Source of the DNA: DASQFQ01 sp963805525 | GTDB lineage: Bacteria > Actinomycetota > Thermoleophilia > Solirubrobacterales > Solirubrobacteraceae | Assembly: GCA_963805525.1 (NCBI GenBank) | Contig: CAWDUT010000004.1 | Location: 992,001-1,056,000, forward strand | Direction: 5' to 3' | DNA: 64,000 bases | Shown: piece after piece, positions 41,559-49,025 of the stretch | Layout: each line of letters begins with the position of its first letter | How positions within the stretch are numbered: position 1 is the first letter of the stretch | Made by a program: the position numbers and the translations under genes | The notes under the pieces: model-generated | Told to the model about the DNA's origin: nothing | The model's input: only the letters and a program-made list of their open reading frames with translations | Database searches by the model: none

Positions 41559-42444
41559 GCATCCCGGCGCCGGCCGCGCGGAACAGGTACGCGCCGGCCA
41601 GCCCCTTCCACTCCCCGTAGCGCTCGAAGAACCCGCGCACCTCGGCCTCGTCGGCGCGCGCCTTCGGGTGGCCGGTGGTCAGCCGCCCGATCAGCTTGAT
41701 GAAGCCGAGGTCGCCGGCCGGGACGAGGTCGTAGTGGCCCTGCCCGTACAGCGAGAGCATCTCGAGCGTCCAGCGCCCGACGTTCGGGATCGCCATCAGC
41801 CGCGGCCACGCCTGTTCGCGGTCGGCGAGGTCGACCCGGCCCGCCGCCACCTCGCGCGCCGCGTGGCGCAGGGCGAGCGCGCGGCGGGCGGCGAGGTCGA
41901 ACGCCTCCAGCTCCGCCGGCGCGAGCCCGGCGATCCGCGCCGGCTCGGGCATGTCGCGCATCCCGGAGTGCGGGCAGCGGCGCCCGAACTTGCGCACGAG
42001 CCGGCGCTGGATCTCGAGCGCGCGCTGGAGCTCGATCAGCTGCTCGGTGATCGACCACGCGAGCGCCTCCCACGGCGCCGCGCGGCGGTGGATGCGCAGA
42101 TGCGGGTCGGCGCGCACCGCCTTGCCGATCACCGCGTCGCCGGCGAAGCGCTCGTGGAACGGCCGCAGGTCCTCGTCGACGCCGGTGGCGAAGCGCATCC
42201 GCTCGATCGCGACCTCGGCCGCCGGCCGGCTCTCCGAGCGGGCCGCGAACAGCACGCGCTGCGGCGCGGTCTGGACGACCGCCACCAGCACCGGCTCCTC
42301 GCCCACGTGCAGCAGGCGCACCAGGGAGGCGCCGCGGCGGCGGAGGATCCCGTCCCCGGAGCCGCGGCCGATGCGGAACGGCCACGGCGGCGTCACCTCG
42401 ACGCGCAGATCGACCGGCGCGTCAGCCCAGGGCGACTGGCTCAA
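41470..42444 (-). CDS. DNA-3-methyladenine glycosylase II-like (AlkA/HhH-GPD)
   Basis: A 324-residue base-excision enzyme. An AlkA-like N-terminal beta domain occupies about 1-110, then the helix-hairpin-helix GPD fold: WEALAWSITEQLI, IPNVGRWTLEMLSLYG (HhH) and LVPAGDLGFIKLIGRL (catalytic Asp). The final 25 Ser/Arg/Pro-rich residues are antisense to the ThiY 3' end and probably not conserved. TTG start at 42444 overlapping the previous stop (TTGA). Confidence 0.88.
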   Translation of the reverse strand: MSQSPWADAPVDLRVEVTPPWPFRIGRGSGDGILRRRGASLVRLLHVGEEPVLVAVVQTAPQRVLFAARSESRPAAEVAIERMRFATGVDEDLRPFHERFAGDAVIGKAVRADPHLRIHRRAAPWEALAWSITEQLIELQRALEIQRRLVRKFGRRCPHSGMRDMPEPARIAGLAPAELEAFDLAARRALALRHAAREVAAGRVDLADREQAWPRLMAIPNVGRWTLEMLSLYGQGHYDLVPAGDLGFIKLIGRLTTGHPKARADEAEVRGFFERYGEWKGLAGAYLFRAAGAGMLTESRSSSARAPRPAGTRWSAPSPRPAAA

Positions 42445-42746
42445 TCGCGGCGCAGCAGGTGGACGTCGACCAGGAAGGAGTTGCTCGAGACGATCTCCCC
42501 CACCACGCCCTTCTTCTTCTTGCGCGCGGGCCGCCTGGCGCGGCGGCGGGTCACCACCGCGGCGGTCACGGCGCCGGCGGCGAAGCCGGTGGCCGCCAGC
42601 GCGGCGGCCTGCCGCGCCGGGAGCGGAGCGTGCTCGCTGGACTCCAGCACCCGGGTGTGGTTGGCGACGACGGGAAGTCCGTCGACCACCTCGATCTCGT
42701 CTTCAGGGGACAGCTGAGTGTCGTGCTCGTCGGTCACGCTCGGCAC
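42441..42746 (-). CDS. Small protein with one membrane segment, unknown
   Basis: A 101-residue protein: acidic N-terminus, a hydrophobic stretch AAALAATGFAAGAVTAAVV near 47-65, then a very basic RRRARRPARKKKKG and a short tail. GTG 42746 is used; GTG 42737 is an alternative. Coupled by TTGA overlap to the glycosylase gene. No family recognised. Confidence 0.6.
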   Translation of the reverse strand: MPSVTDEHDTQLSPEDEIEVVDGLPVVANHTRVLESSEHAPLPARQAAALAATGFAAGAVTAAVVTRRRARRPARKKKKGVVGEIVSSNSFLVDVHLLRRD

Positions 42747-42780
42747 AGCATGACGTACCGGGCCGACGCTCCGCGCCGAC

Positions 42781-43392
42781 CTACCGTCTCCGGTCCGGCC
42801 CCGTACCGAACACGCGGTCCCAGTACGGCGCGCTGACGCCGAAGCCGCGCTCGTCGTCCTGGAAGTGGTGGCGCATGTGCAGCTCCCGCAGCGTGCGCCC
42901 GACGCGGGTGCGCGGCCGGTGGTGGTGCACGTGGTAATGGATCATGTCGTAGGCCAGGTAGCCGGAGAGGAAGCCGGCGCTGAACGCGGGCGCGTAGTCC
43001 GAGCCCAGCACGAGCCAGAACACGAGGCAGAACGCGGTCGCCAGCGGCACGCTCGCCGACGGCGGCATGACCAGGCGCAGCGGGTCGTTCGGATGGTCGT
43101 GGTGGACACCGTGGATCATCCAGTGCAGGCGGGCGCCGATGCCCTTCTGCGGCTCGAAGTGGAACACGACGCGGTGCAGCCAGTACTCGGTGAGCGTCCA
43201 GACGGCGTAGCCGCCGAGCATCAGCCCGAAGGAGTTGGCGACGCCGACGCGCTGCTCACCGGTGAGCAGCAGCACGGCGATGACGGGCGCGTAGATCAGG
43301 ACCGGGACGGCGGGGTGCACGCGCGTGAACCGGTCCAGCAGCGCCGAGTTGAACATGGGGGGCGAGGCCCGAAGTTCCTCAGTGCGGTCCAT
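42781..43392 (-). CDS. Fatty-acid hydroxylase/sterol desaturase superfamily protein (FA2H-like)
   Basis: A 203-residue di-iron membrane enzyme. Hydrophobic helices surround four His clusters: HRVVFH, HGVHHDHP, HYHVHHHRP and HMRHHFQD. The pattern and size are close to the catalytic domain of fatty-acid 2-hydroxylases, which hydroxylate the acyl chain of ceramides; no cytochrome b5 domain is present. It is 23 nt downstream of the ceramide-synthase-like gene on the same strand, which supports action on a sphingolipid-type acyl chain. Confidence 0.88.
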   Translation of the reverse strand: MDRTEELRASPPMFNSALLDRFTRVHPAVPVLIYAPVIAVLLLTGEQRVGVANSFGLMLGGYAVWTLTEYWLHRVVFHFEPQKGIGARLHWMIHGVHHDHPNDPLRLVMPPSASVPLATAFCLVFWLVLGSDYAPAFSAGFLSGYLAYDMIHYHVHHHRPRTRVGRTLRELHMRHHFQDDERGFGVSAPYWDRVFGTGPDRRR

Positions 43393-43415
43393 GCCGCTAA
43401 CGCTACAGATCCGAC

Positions 43416-44549
43416 TTAGGGCTCCCTCAAGGACTGCTCATAGACGCGGTAGCGCCGCACGATGCGGCCGTGCATCGCCTCCATCGCGCGGTTCATGTCC
43501 TTGTTCGTCTCGAGGATCCAGCCCATCTCGCCCCAGGTCTGCGGCGTCACGTTCGCCATGTCGAAGTGCTCGACGTAGAGCGCCGCCGCGACACCGGTGT
43601 GCTGGTAGGACGGCTTGACGCCGAGGAAGCCCACACGCACCCGGTCGATCGTCTTGCCCTTGCGCAGGAAGTGCCACCAGCCGAGCGGCAGCAGCCGGCC
43701 GTTCATCTTCTTCAGCACCTGGTTGACGTCGGGGATCGTGATCGCGACCGCCACGGTCTCCCCCTCCTTGGTCTCGGCGACCATGAACCAGTGCGGGTCG
43801 AAGACGAGCTGCATCTCCTGCGCGTAAGCGTCGAGATCCTCTTTCGAGTACGGCGAGAAGCCCCAGTTCGAGCTCCAGGCCTCGTTGTAGACCTCGGCGA
43901 AGCGATCCATGTCCTTGCGCAGCGAGCGACGCGACATCTTGCGGATGTGCACGCCGTGGCGCTCCTCGATCTGCTCGGCCAGCGTGAAGATGATCGGCAG
44001 CATCTGCTCGCGGTCGGAGATGTCGAGCTCCCACATCAGGAGGTCCATCGCCTTCTCCAGCCCGGCCTCCTCGCAGCGCTGCTGGTAGTACGGGGGGTGC
44101 CAGGGCATCCGGATCATCGGCTCGCGCTCGAAGCCTTCGATCATTACGCCGCTCTCGTCGTTGATGGTGAAGTCCATCGGGCCGATCATGTGATCGCGGC
44201 CGTGCCGGCGCAGCCACTGCCTCGCCGCCTCGAGCAAGGGCGGCAGCACCCCGGGGTCGTCCTCGAACTCGAGGAAGCCGAACATGCCCCAGTGGTTGTC
44301 GTGGAAGCGGTTGAAGGCGTCGTCGTACTGCGCGGTGATGCGGCCCACGACGCGGCCGTCGCGGCGGGCGAGGAACTCCTGCGCCGCGCCGTGCTTGAAG
44401 AACGCGTTCAGGCGCCGGTTGAGGAACAGCCAGCGCTCAAGACGAAGCGGTGGCACCCACACCGAGTTAGAGTGCAGGCGGTACGGCAGCCCGATGAACT
44501 CCCGGCGGTCGCGCCAAGAGGCGACAGGCTCCACGGTCACCGGGCTCAC
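43416..44549 (-). CDS. GNAT-fold acyltransferase resembling bacterial ceramide synthase
   Basis: A 377-residue soluble protein. Its opening FIGLPYRLHSNSVWVPPL, GRVVGRITAQYDDAFNRFH, MFGFLEFEDDPGVLPPLL and GPMDFTINDESGVMIEGF, plus the C-terminal GNAT half (VRVGFLGVKPSYQHTGVAAALY), match the large YghO-like family. That family includes the experimentally defined acyl-CoA-dependent ceramide synthase of Caulobacter. GTG 44549 is used; GTG 44540 is possible. It is divergent from the palmitoyltransferase-like gene by 15 nt and followed by the hydroxylase. The family match is strong; ceramide activity is inferred from context. Confidence 0.8.
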   Translation of the reverse strand: MSPVTVEPVASWRDRREFIGLPYRLHSNSVWVPPLRLERWLFLNRRLNAFFKHGAAQEFLARRDGRVVGRITAQYDDAFNRFHDNHWGMFGFLEFEDDPGVLPPLLEAARQWLRRHGRDHMIGPMDFTINDESGVMIEGFEREPMIRMPWHPPYYQQRCEEAGLEKAMDLLMWELDISDREQMLPIIFTLAEQIEERHGVHIRKMSRRSLRKDMDRFAEVYNEAWSSNWGFSPYSKEDLDAYAQEMQLVFDPHWFMVAETKEGETVAVAITIPDVNQVLKKMNGRLLPLGWWHFLRKGKTIDRVRVGFLGVKPSYQHTGVAAALYVEHFDMANVTPQTWGEMGWILETNKDMNRAMEAMHGRIVRRYRVYEQSLREP

Positions 44550-44564
44550 CCGATCGCACCCTAT

Positions 44565-45812
44565 ATGGCGACCGCCATCGACGTCTTCGCGAAGGTCCGC
44601 GGCCACGAGCGCGCCGAGCAGCTTCAGGCTGCCCGCGACGCCGACCTGCTGCCCTACTTCCGCCTGGTCGAGTCGCCCGCGGCGCCGGTGGTCGAGATGG
44701 AGGGCGCCGAGCGGATCATGCTCGGCTCCAACAACTACCTCGGGCTGACCGCCGACGAGCGCGTCATGCAGGGCGCGCGCGACGCCCTCGAGCGGTACGG
44801 CACCGGGCTGACCGGCTCGCGGCTGCTCAACGGCACCACGCAGATCCACCTCGACCTCGAGCGCGAGCTGGCCGAGTGGATGGGCACCGAGGAGGCGATC
44901 GTCTTCACCACCGGCCACCAGGCCAACCTCGGCACGCTCGGCACGCTGCTGGTGCCGGGCGACACGGTGATCGCGGACTCCGGCGACCACGCCTCGATCC
45001 TCGACGGCTGCCTGCTGTCACGCGCGAAGCTGCGCCCGTTCCGACACGGCCGGCTCGACAAGCTCGAGAAGATGCTGGTCCGCTCGGCCGACGACGGCGG
45101 CGGTGTGCTGGTGGTGGTCGACGGCGTGTTCTCGATGGAGGGCGACGTCGCCCCGCTGCCGGAGATCGTCGCGCTGTGCGAGGCGCACGGCGCGCGGCTG
45201 ATGGTCGACGAGGCGCACGGCGCCGGTGTGCTCGGCGCCCGCGGCGCGGGCGCGTCGGAGATGTTCGGCGTCGAGGAGCGGGTCGACCTGCGGATGGGCA
45301 CGTTCTCGAAGTCGCTCGCCTCCTGCGGCGGCTTCATCGCCGGCTCGCACGAGGTCATCGACTACCTGCGGATCCAGTCCCGCGCCTTCCTGTTCACGGC
45401 GAGCGGGGTACCGGCTGCGGTCGGCGCGGCGCTGGCCGCGCTGCGCGTGATCCGCTCGGACGAGGGCCCGCCGCTGTTCGCGCAGGTGCTCGAGAACGCG
45501 CGGGTGCTGGAGGACGGGCTGCACGAGCTCGGCTTCCGCGTCATGCGCGGGGCGCACACGACGCCGATCATCCCGGTGCTGGTCGAGGACGACTGGAAGT
45601 GCGTGCTGCTGTGGCGCGCGCTCTACGACGCCGGCGTGTTCGTCAACACCGCGCTGCACCCGGCCGTCCCGCCCGGCGGCGCGCTGCTGCGCACGAGCGT
45701 GATGGCGACCCACGACCGCGAGACGCTCGACCGCGCGCTCGCCGTCTTCGGCGAGGTCAAGCAGCGCTTCGAGGCAGAGCATGGACCGCTACCGGGGCCG
45801 TCGACCGGCTGA
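44565..45812 (+). CDS. Alpha-oxoamine synthase, serine palmitoyltransferase-like
   Basis: A 415-residue PLP enzyme condensing an amino acid with an acyl-CoA. Motifs: LGSNNYLGLTADERV, TGSRLLNGTTQIHLDLE, DSGDHASILDG (PLP-stacking His), DEAHGAGVLG, and the PLP-lysine block GTFSKSLASCGGFIAG (Lys249). The FSKS form and the later ALYDAGVFVNTALHPAVPPG fit serine palmitoyltransferase better than the GxxGK form of 8-amino-7-oxononanoate synthase or 2-amino-3-ketobutyrate ligase. The neighbouring ceramide-synthase-like gene supports 3-ketosphinganine formation. Those two enzymes remain alternatives. Confidence 0.88.
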   Translation: MATAIDVFAKVRGHERAEQLQAARDADLLPYFRLVESPAAPVVEMEGAERIMLGSNNYLGLTADERVMQGARDALERYGTGLTGSRLLNGTTQIHLDLERELAEWMGTEEAIVFTTGHQANLGTLGTLLVPGDTVIADSGDHASILDGCLLSRAKLRPFRHGRLDKLEKMLVRSADDGGGVLVVVDGVFSMEGDVAPLPEIVALCEAHGARLMVDEAHGAGVLGARGAGASEMFGVEERVDLRMGTFSKSLASCGGFIAGSHEVIDYLRIQSRAFLFTASGVPAAVGAALAALRVIRSDEGPPLFAQVLENARVLEDGLHELGFRVMRGAHTTPIIPVLVEDDWKCVLLWRALYDAGVFVNTALHPAVPPGGALLRTSVMATHDRETLDRALAVFGEVKQRFEAEHGPLPGPSTG

Positions 45813-47493
45813 GCGCGCCCCGGCGCGCGCGCCGCGCGGGGCCTCCCGCAGCGCGGTGCTCGAGCTCCAGCGAGCCGCCGGGAACCACGCGACGACGCGG
45901 CTGATCGGCTCCGCCCGGCGCGCGGTCGCCCGCTTCGGCGAGCCGGAGCACCGGGGCATCGGTGACGCGGCGCGGGATATGCGCTGGCGGCTGCCCGGCA
46001 GCAAGCTGTTCAAGGAGCTGGAGCTCACCTTCGGCGACTGGGTGGCGCTCGGCGACTGGTTCGAGAACATCGCCGACGTCAAGCGGATCATGCGCGGCGA
46101 GCCGCTCCCCGGCGAGGAGAAGGTCGGCATCGTCAAGCCCGACAAGGCCGGCACGCGGCCCGCCACCGTCAGCCAGCTCTACTACGCCGTCCTGGTGAAG
46201 ATCCGGCCCAAGACCGAGACCGAGCGCCAGAAGGTGGAGACGGAGTACATGGGCACGCTCTTCACCGAGGTCGACAAGGCCGCGGTCGAGGAGCGCTACG
46301 GGCGGCTCAAGACGCACAACATCAAGCACTTCCCGAACCCGCTGTCAGGCGACACCGAGCTGAGCACGGCCGACAAGGCCAAGCGCCGCAAGGACGGCAA
46401 GCCGTTCGGCGCGATCGCCGAGTACCACGCCGACCACCTCGACGCGATCGGCCTGGCCATCAGCGCGGGCCAAGCCGACGACGAGCGGCTGCTCGGCGAG
46501 GCCATCGCCATGGACGCGTTCGCCTGCCACTACCTGACCGACACGTTCTCGGCCAGCCACACCCGGACGCCGCGCTCCAGCATCGAGCAGTACTGGGACA
46601 AGAAGGTCCCGGGCTTCGACGAGCGGCTGGTGAAATGGCTCGCGGACGAGATCACGCTGGCGATCAACCGCGCGCCGAGCGGCGTCCTGGAATGGCTCGG
46701 CGTCACGGTCGGCGCGCCGTTCAACCTCGTGCGCGCGAAGGCGCGCGAGAAGGTCAGGCCGGTGGTGCCCGAGCTCAGCTTCGGGGACGTCGTCGGGCTC
46801 GTCGTGCACGACTGGGAGGGCGCCCACGGCAAGGGCCCGCACGGCCCGCTCGTCGAGGTGGCGGGCCGGCGCTTCCGCACCGTCGGCGACGAGCGGCTGA
46901 TGCCGGCGGTCGAGAAGTTCTCCAAGCACATGAGCGACGCCGAGCTCAAGCGCGTCCTGAAGGGCAAGGGGACCGACGCCGAGCGGACGTTCGCCGGCGC
47001 GACGCTGGCGGTGCGGGCGAGCGTCGAGGACGTGGAGCGGGCGTTCGCGCTCGCGCGCAAGAAGCGCAAGCGCGGCGACATCGTCGCGTCGCTGGCGGGC
47101 AAGGACGGCCTGTTCGCGTCGGAGCGCTACATCCCGAAGGCGGTCCCGGACGCGAAGCAGCCGGAGGACGACCGGATGCCGCGCTGGGACTTCGAGACCG
47201 TCGACGCGCTGCTCAACGACCCGAAGCTGAGCGCGGCGCTGCCAGAATCCGCGTCCAAGGTGGCGGAGCCGTTCAAGGACACGATCAAGACGCTCGAGGC
47301 GTCGCAGGCGGTCAAGGACCAGCTCCGGCGCGCGGTCGTGACGCCACTGAGCTCGGGCGACCTGCGGCAGATCCGTGCTTGGATCACCGCCGTGATCGGC
47401 TACAGCGAGGCGAACCTCGGGCGCCGTATGCAGCCGCTGCCGCGCACCACGCCGCGCGAGGACCTCGTCGACTTGCGCGCCGGGGTGCACTGA
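45781..47493 (+). CDS. 570-aa protein with injection-system-cargo-like N-terminus and HxxxD...H domain, unknown
   Basis: ATG 45781 lies 32 nt inside the 3' end of the palmitoyltransferase-like gene. Residues 20-40 (RSAVLELQRAAGNHATTRLI) match the LQRxAGNxAVxxL motif found at the N-termini of many actinobacterial proteins linked to extracellular contractile injection systems. Residues 210-265 include EYHADHLDAIG and DAFACHYLTDTFSASHTRTP (His250...His260), similar to a zinc-type phospholipase C/P1-nuclease-like signature. The remainder is helical and Lys-rich. No signal peptide. Function unknown; an exported enzyme or effector is possible. Confidence 0.7.
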   Translation: MDRYRGRRPAERAPARAPRGASRSAVLELQRAAGNHATTRLIGSARRAVARFGEPEHRGIGDAARDMRWRLPGSKLFKELELTFGDWVALGDWFENIADVKRIMRGEPLPGEEKVGIVKPDKAGTRPATVSQLYYAVLVKIRPKTETERQKVETEYMGTLFTEVDKAAVEERYGRLKTHNIKHFPNPLSGDTELSTADKAKRRKDGKPFGAIAEYHADHLDAIGLAISAGQADDERLLGEAIAMDAFACHYLTDTFSASHTRTPRSSIEQYWDKKVPGFDERLVKWLADEITLAINRAPSGVLEWLGVTVGAPFNLVRAKAREKVRPVVPELSFGDVVGLVVHDWEGAHGKGPHGPLVEVAGRRFRTVGDERLMPAVEKFSKHMSDAELKRVLKGKGTDAERTFAGATLAVRASVEDVERAFALARKKRKRGDIVASLAGKDGLFASERYIPKAVPDAKQPEDDRMPRWDFETVDALLNDPKLSAALPESASKVAEPFKDTIKTLEASQAVKDQLRRAVVTPLSSGDLRQIRAWITAVIGYSEANLGRRMQPLPRTTPREDLVDLRAGVH

Positions 47494-47494
47494 C

Positions 47495-48307
47495 GTGCGG
47501 CTCGGCAAGATCGGCATCTGGCGGCGCCACCAGCCGGGCCCGGGCATCGTGCCCGAGCTCGAGGCGCTCGGCTATGGCGCGCTGTGGCTCGGCAGCTCGC
47601 CCTCGCTCGACGACGCCCGCACCTACCTCGAGGCGTCCGAGGAGATCACGATCGCCACGGGCATCCTCAACATCTGGCAGCACGACCCGGCCGACGTCGC
47701 CAGGCAGCACCTGGAGCTGAGCGCGCAGTACCCGGGCAGCTTCCTGCTCGGCATCGGCGTCGGGCATCCGGAGGCCACGAGCGACTACACCCGCCCGCTG
47801 ACGGCGATGCGGAAGTTCTTCGACGGCCTCGACGCCGGCGGCGTGCCGCGCGAGGAGAGGGTCGCGGCCGCGCTCCGCCCGAAGATGCTCGACCTCGCCG
47901 CCGAGCGCTCGCTCGGCACCCACCCCTACTTCACGACGCCCGAGCACACGCGCTTCGCGCGCGAGCGGGTCGGGCCCGACGCGCTCGTCGCGCCCGAAGT
48001 GGCCGTGGTGGTCGAGCCCGACGCCGAGCGCGCACGGGAGGACGCGCGCGCGTACGCGGCCACCTACCTCGGGCTGAGCAACTACACGAGCAACCTGCTG
48101 CGCTTCGGCTTCACCGAGGCCGACATCGCCGGCGGCGGGAGCGACCGCCTGATCGACGCGGTGATCCCGCACGGCCGCGCGGAGCAGATCGCCGAGGCCG
48201 TCCAGGCGCACTTCGACGCCGGCGCCGACCACGTCTGCCTGCAGCCGCTCGGCCACGGCCCCGCGCCGGTCGAGGACTACCGGGCGCTCGCCGAGGTCCT
48301 GCTCTAA
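47495..48307 (+). CDS. LLM-class (F420-type) oxidoreductase
   Basis: A 270-residue TIM-barrel enzyme: GKIGIWRRHQPG, ASEEITIATGILNIW, FLLGIGVGHPEATSDYTRPL, and a C-terminal FDAGADHVCLQPLGHG. This is the pattern of the TIGR03620-type actinobacterial F420 family. GTG start one nt after the previous stop, so it is co-transcribed with the palmitoyltransferase-like gene and the 570-aa protein. Substrate unknown. Confidence 0.88.
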   Translation: MRLGKIGIWRRHQPGPGIVPELEALGYGALWLGSSPSLDDARTYLEASEEITIATGILNIWQHDPADVARQHLELSAQYPGSFLLGIGVGHPEATSDYTRPLTAMRKFFDGLDAGGVPREERVAAALRPKMLDLAAERSLGTHPYFTTPEHTRFARERVGPDALVAPEVAVVVEPDAERAREDARAYAATYLGLSNYTSNLLRFGFTEADIAGGGSDRLIDAVIPHGRAEQIAEAVQAHFDAGADHVCLQPLGHGPAPVEDYRALAEVLL

Positions 48308-48666
48308 CCGCGGCGCCGCGGGGGCGGCAGCGGCGCCTCGAGCGCGGCGCACGCCACGCACAGCACGCTGTCGGGCATCGCCTCGAGCCGCCGCTCGGGG
48401 ATCGGCTCGCCGCAGTTGTCGCAGATGCCGTAACTGCCCTCGTCCAGCTTGGCGAGCGCGCGGTCGGTGCGCTCCAGCCCGGCCTCGAGCGTGCGGCCGA
48501 CGCCGATGTCCGTGAGCCGGCTGATCGCCTCCGTCGTGCCGTCGCCGATGCGCTTGCCGAAGCCCTGCGCCTCGCCCAGCTCCGGCGGCTTGGCGAGCCC
48601 GGCGACGCGCTCGCTCGCGCCGGCGCGGCGCGCCTCGAGCTCGCGGCGGACGGCGTCGAGGTCCAT
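48304..48666 (-). CDS. DksA/TraR-type zinc-finger protein
   Basis: A 120-residue protein: N-terminal coiled coil (LDAVRRELEARRAG), then the C4 zinc finger YGICDNCGEPIPERRLEAMP...CVACA. Family members bind RNA polymerase through the secondary channel, or in Actinobacteria may bind DNA (CarD/RbpA-like roles differ). ATG 48666 shares a base with the upstream stop (TGATG). Convergent with the LLM gene, overlapping by 4 nt. Confidence 0.88.
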   Translation of the reverse strand: MDLDAVRRELEARRAGASERVAGLAKPPELGEAQGFGKRIGDGTTEAISRLTDIGVGRTLEAGLERTDRALAKLDEGSYGICDNCGEPIPERRLEAMPDSVLCVACAALEAPLPPPRRRG

Positions 48667-49016
48667 CAGCCGGTCGCCTCGTCGAGCTCCAGCAGCAGGT
48701 CGTAGGCCGCCTGCATGACCTCCTTGTGGCGCCACTCGGCGGCGCGGTACAGGCAGGCGACGAGCCCCATGCGGTGCAGGCGGCGGAAGTCGCCGTAGAC
48801 GAACGCGTAGCGCGCCTTCGTCTCGTCGTTGGCGCCCTCGGTGAGCCCGAGGTGCCACGCCGAGTACTCCGCCCACGAGTGCTTCTCGAGGTAGGCGTTC
48901 TCGTCCGCCGCCTTCGGCTGCACGTCACCCCACTCGCTGTCGAGTACGTACTGGCGCTTGGAGATCAGCTCGCGCGCGTGCTCGACGCCCGCGGGGTTGA
49001 CGGAATAGGAGGCCAT
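48666..49016 (-). CDS. Conserved hypothetical protein (116 aa)
   Basis: A soluble protein with the pattern SYSVNPAGVEHARELI, WGDVQPKAADENAYL, HSWAEYSAWHLGLTEGAN and YGDFRRLHRMGLVACLYRAAEW. It looks like a strongly conserved, Trp-rich actinobacterial family, but I know no function for it. Operon with the DksA-like gene; 9 nt after the LLM-hemerythrin gene. Confidence 0.75.
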   Translation of the reverse strand: MASYSVNPAGVEHARELISKRQYVLDSEWGDVQPKAADENAYLEKHSWAEYSAWHLGLTEGANDETKARYAFVYGDFRRLHRMGLVACLYRAAEWRHKEVMQAAYDLLLELDEATG

Positions 49017-49025
49017 GGCTCGAGC

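Noticed and set aside
44565..45812. Assignment as 8-amino-7-oxononanoate synthase or 2-amino-3-ketobutyrate ligase
   Set aside because: PLP-lysine motif is FSKS rather than GxxGK, and there are no biotin or threonine-catabolism neighbours; kept as alternatives only.
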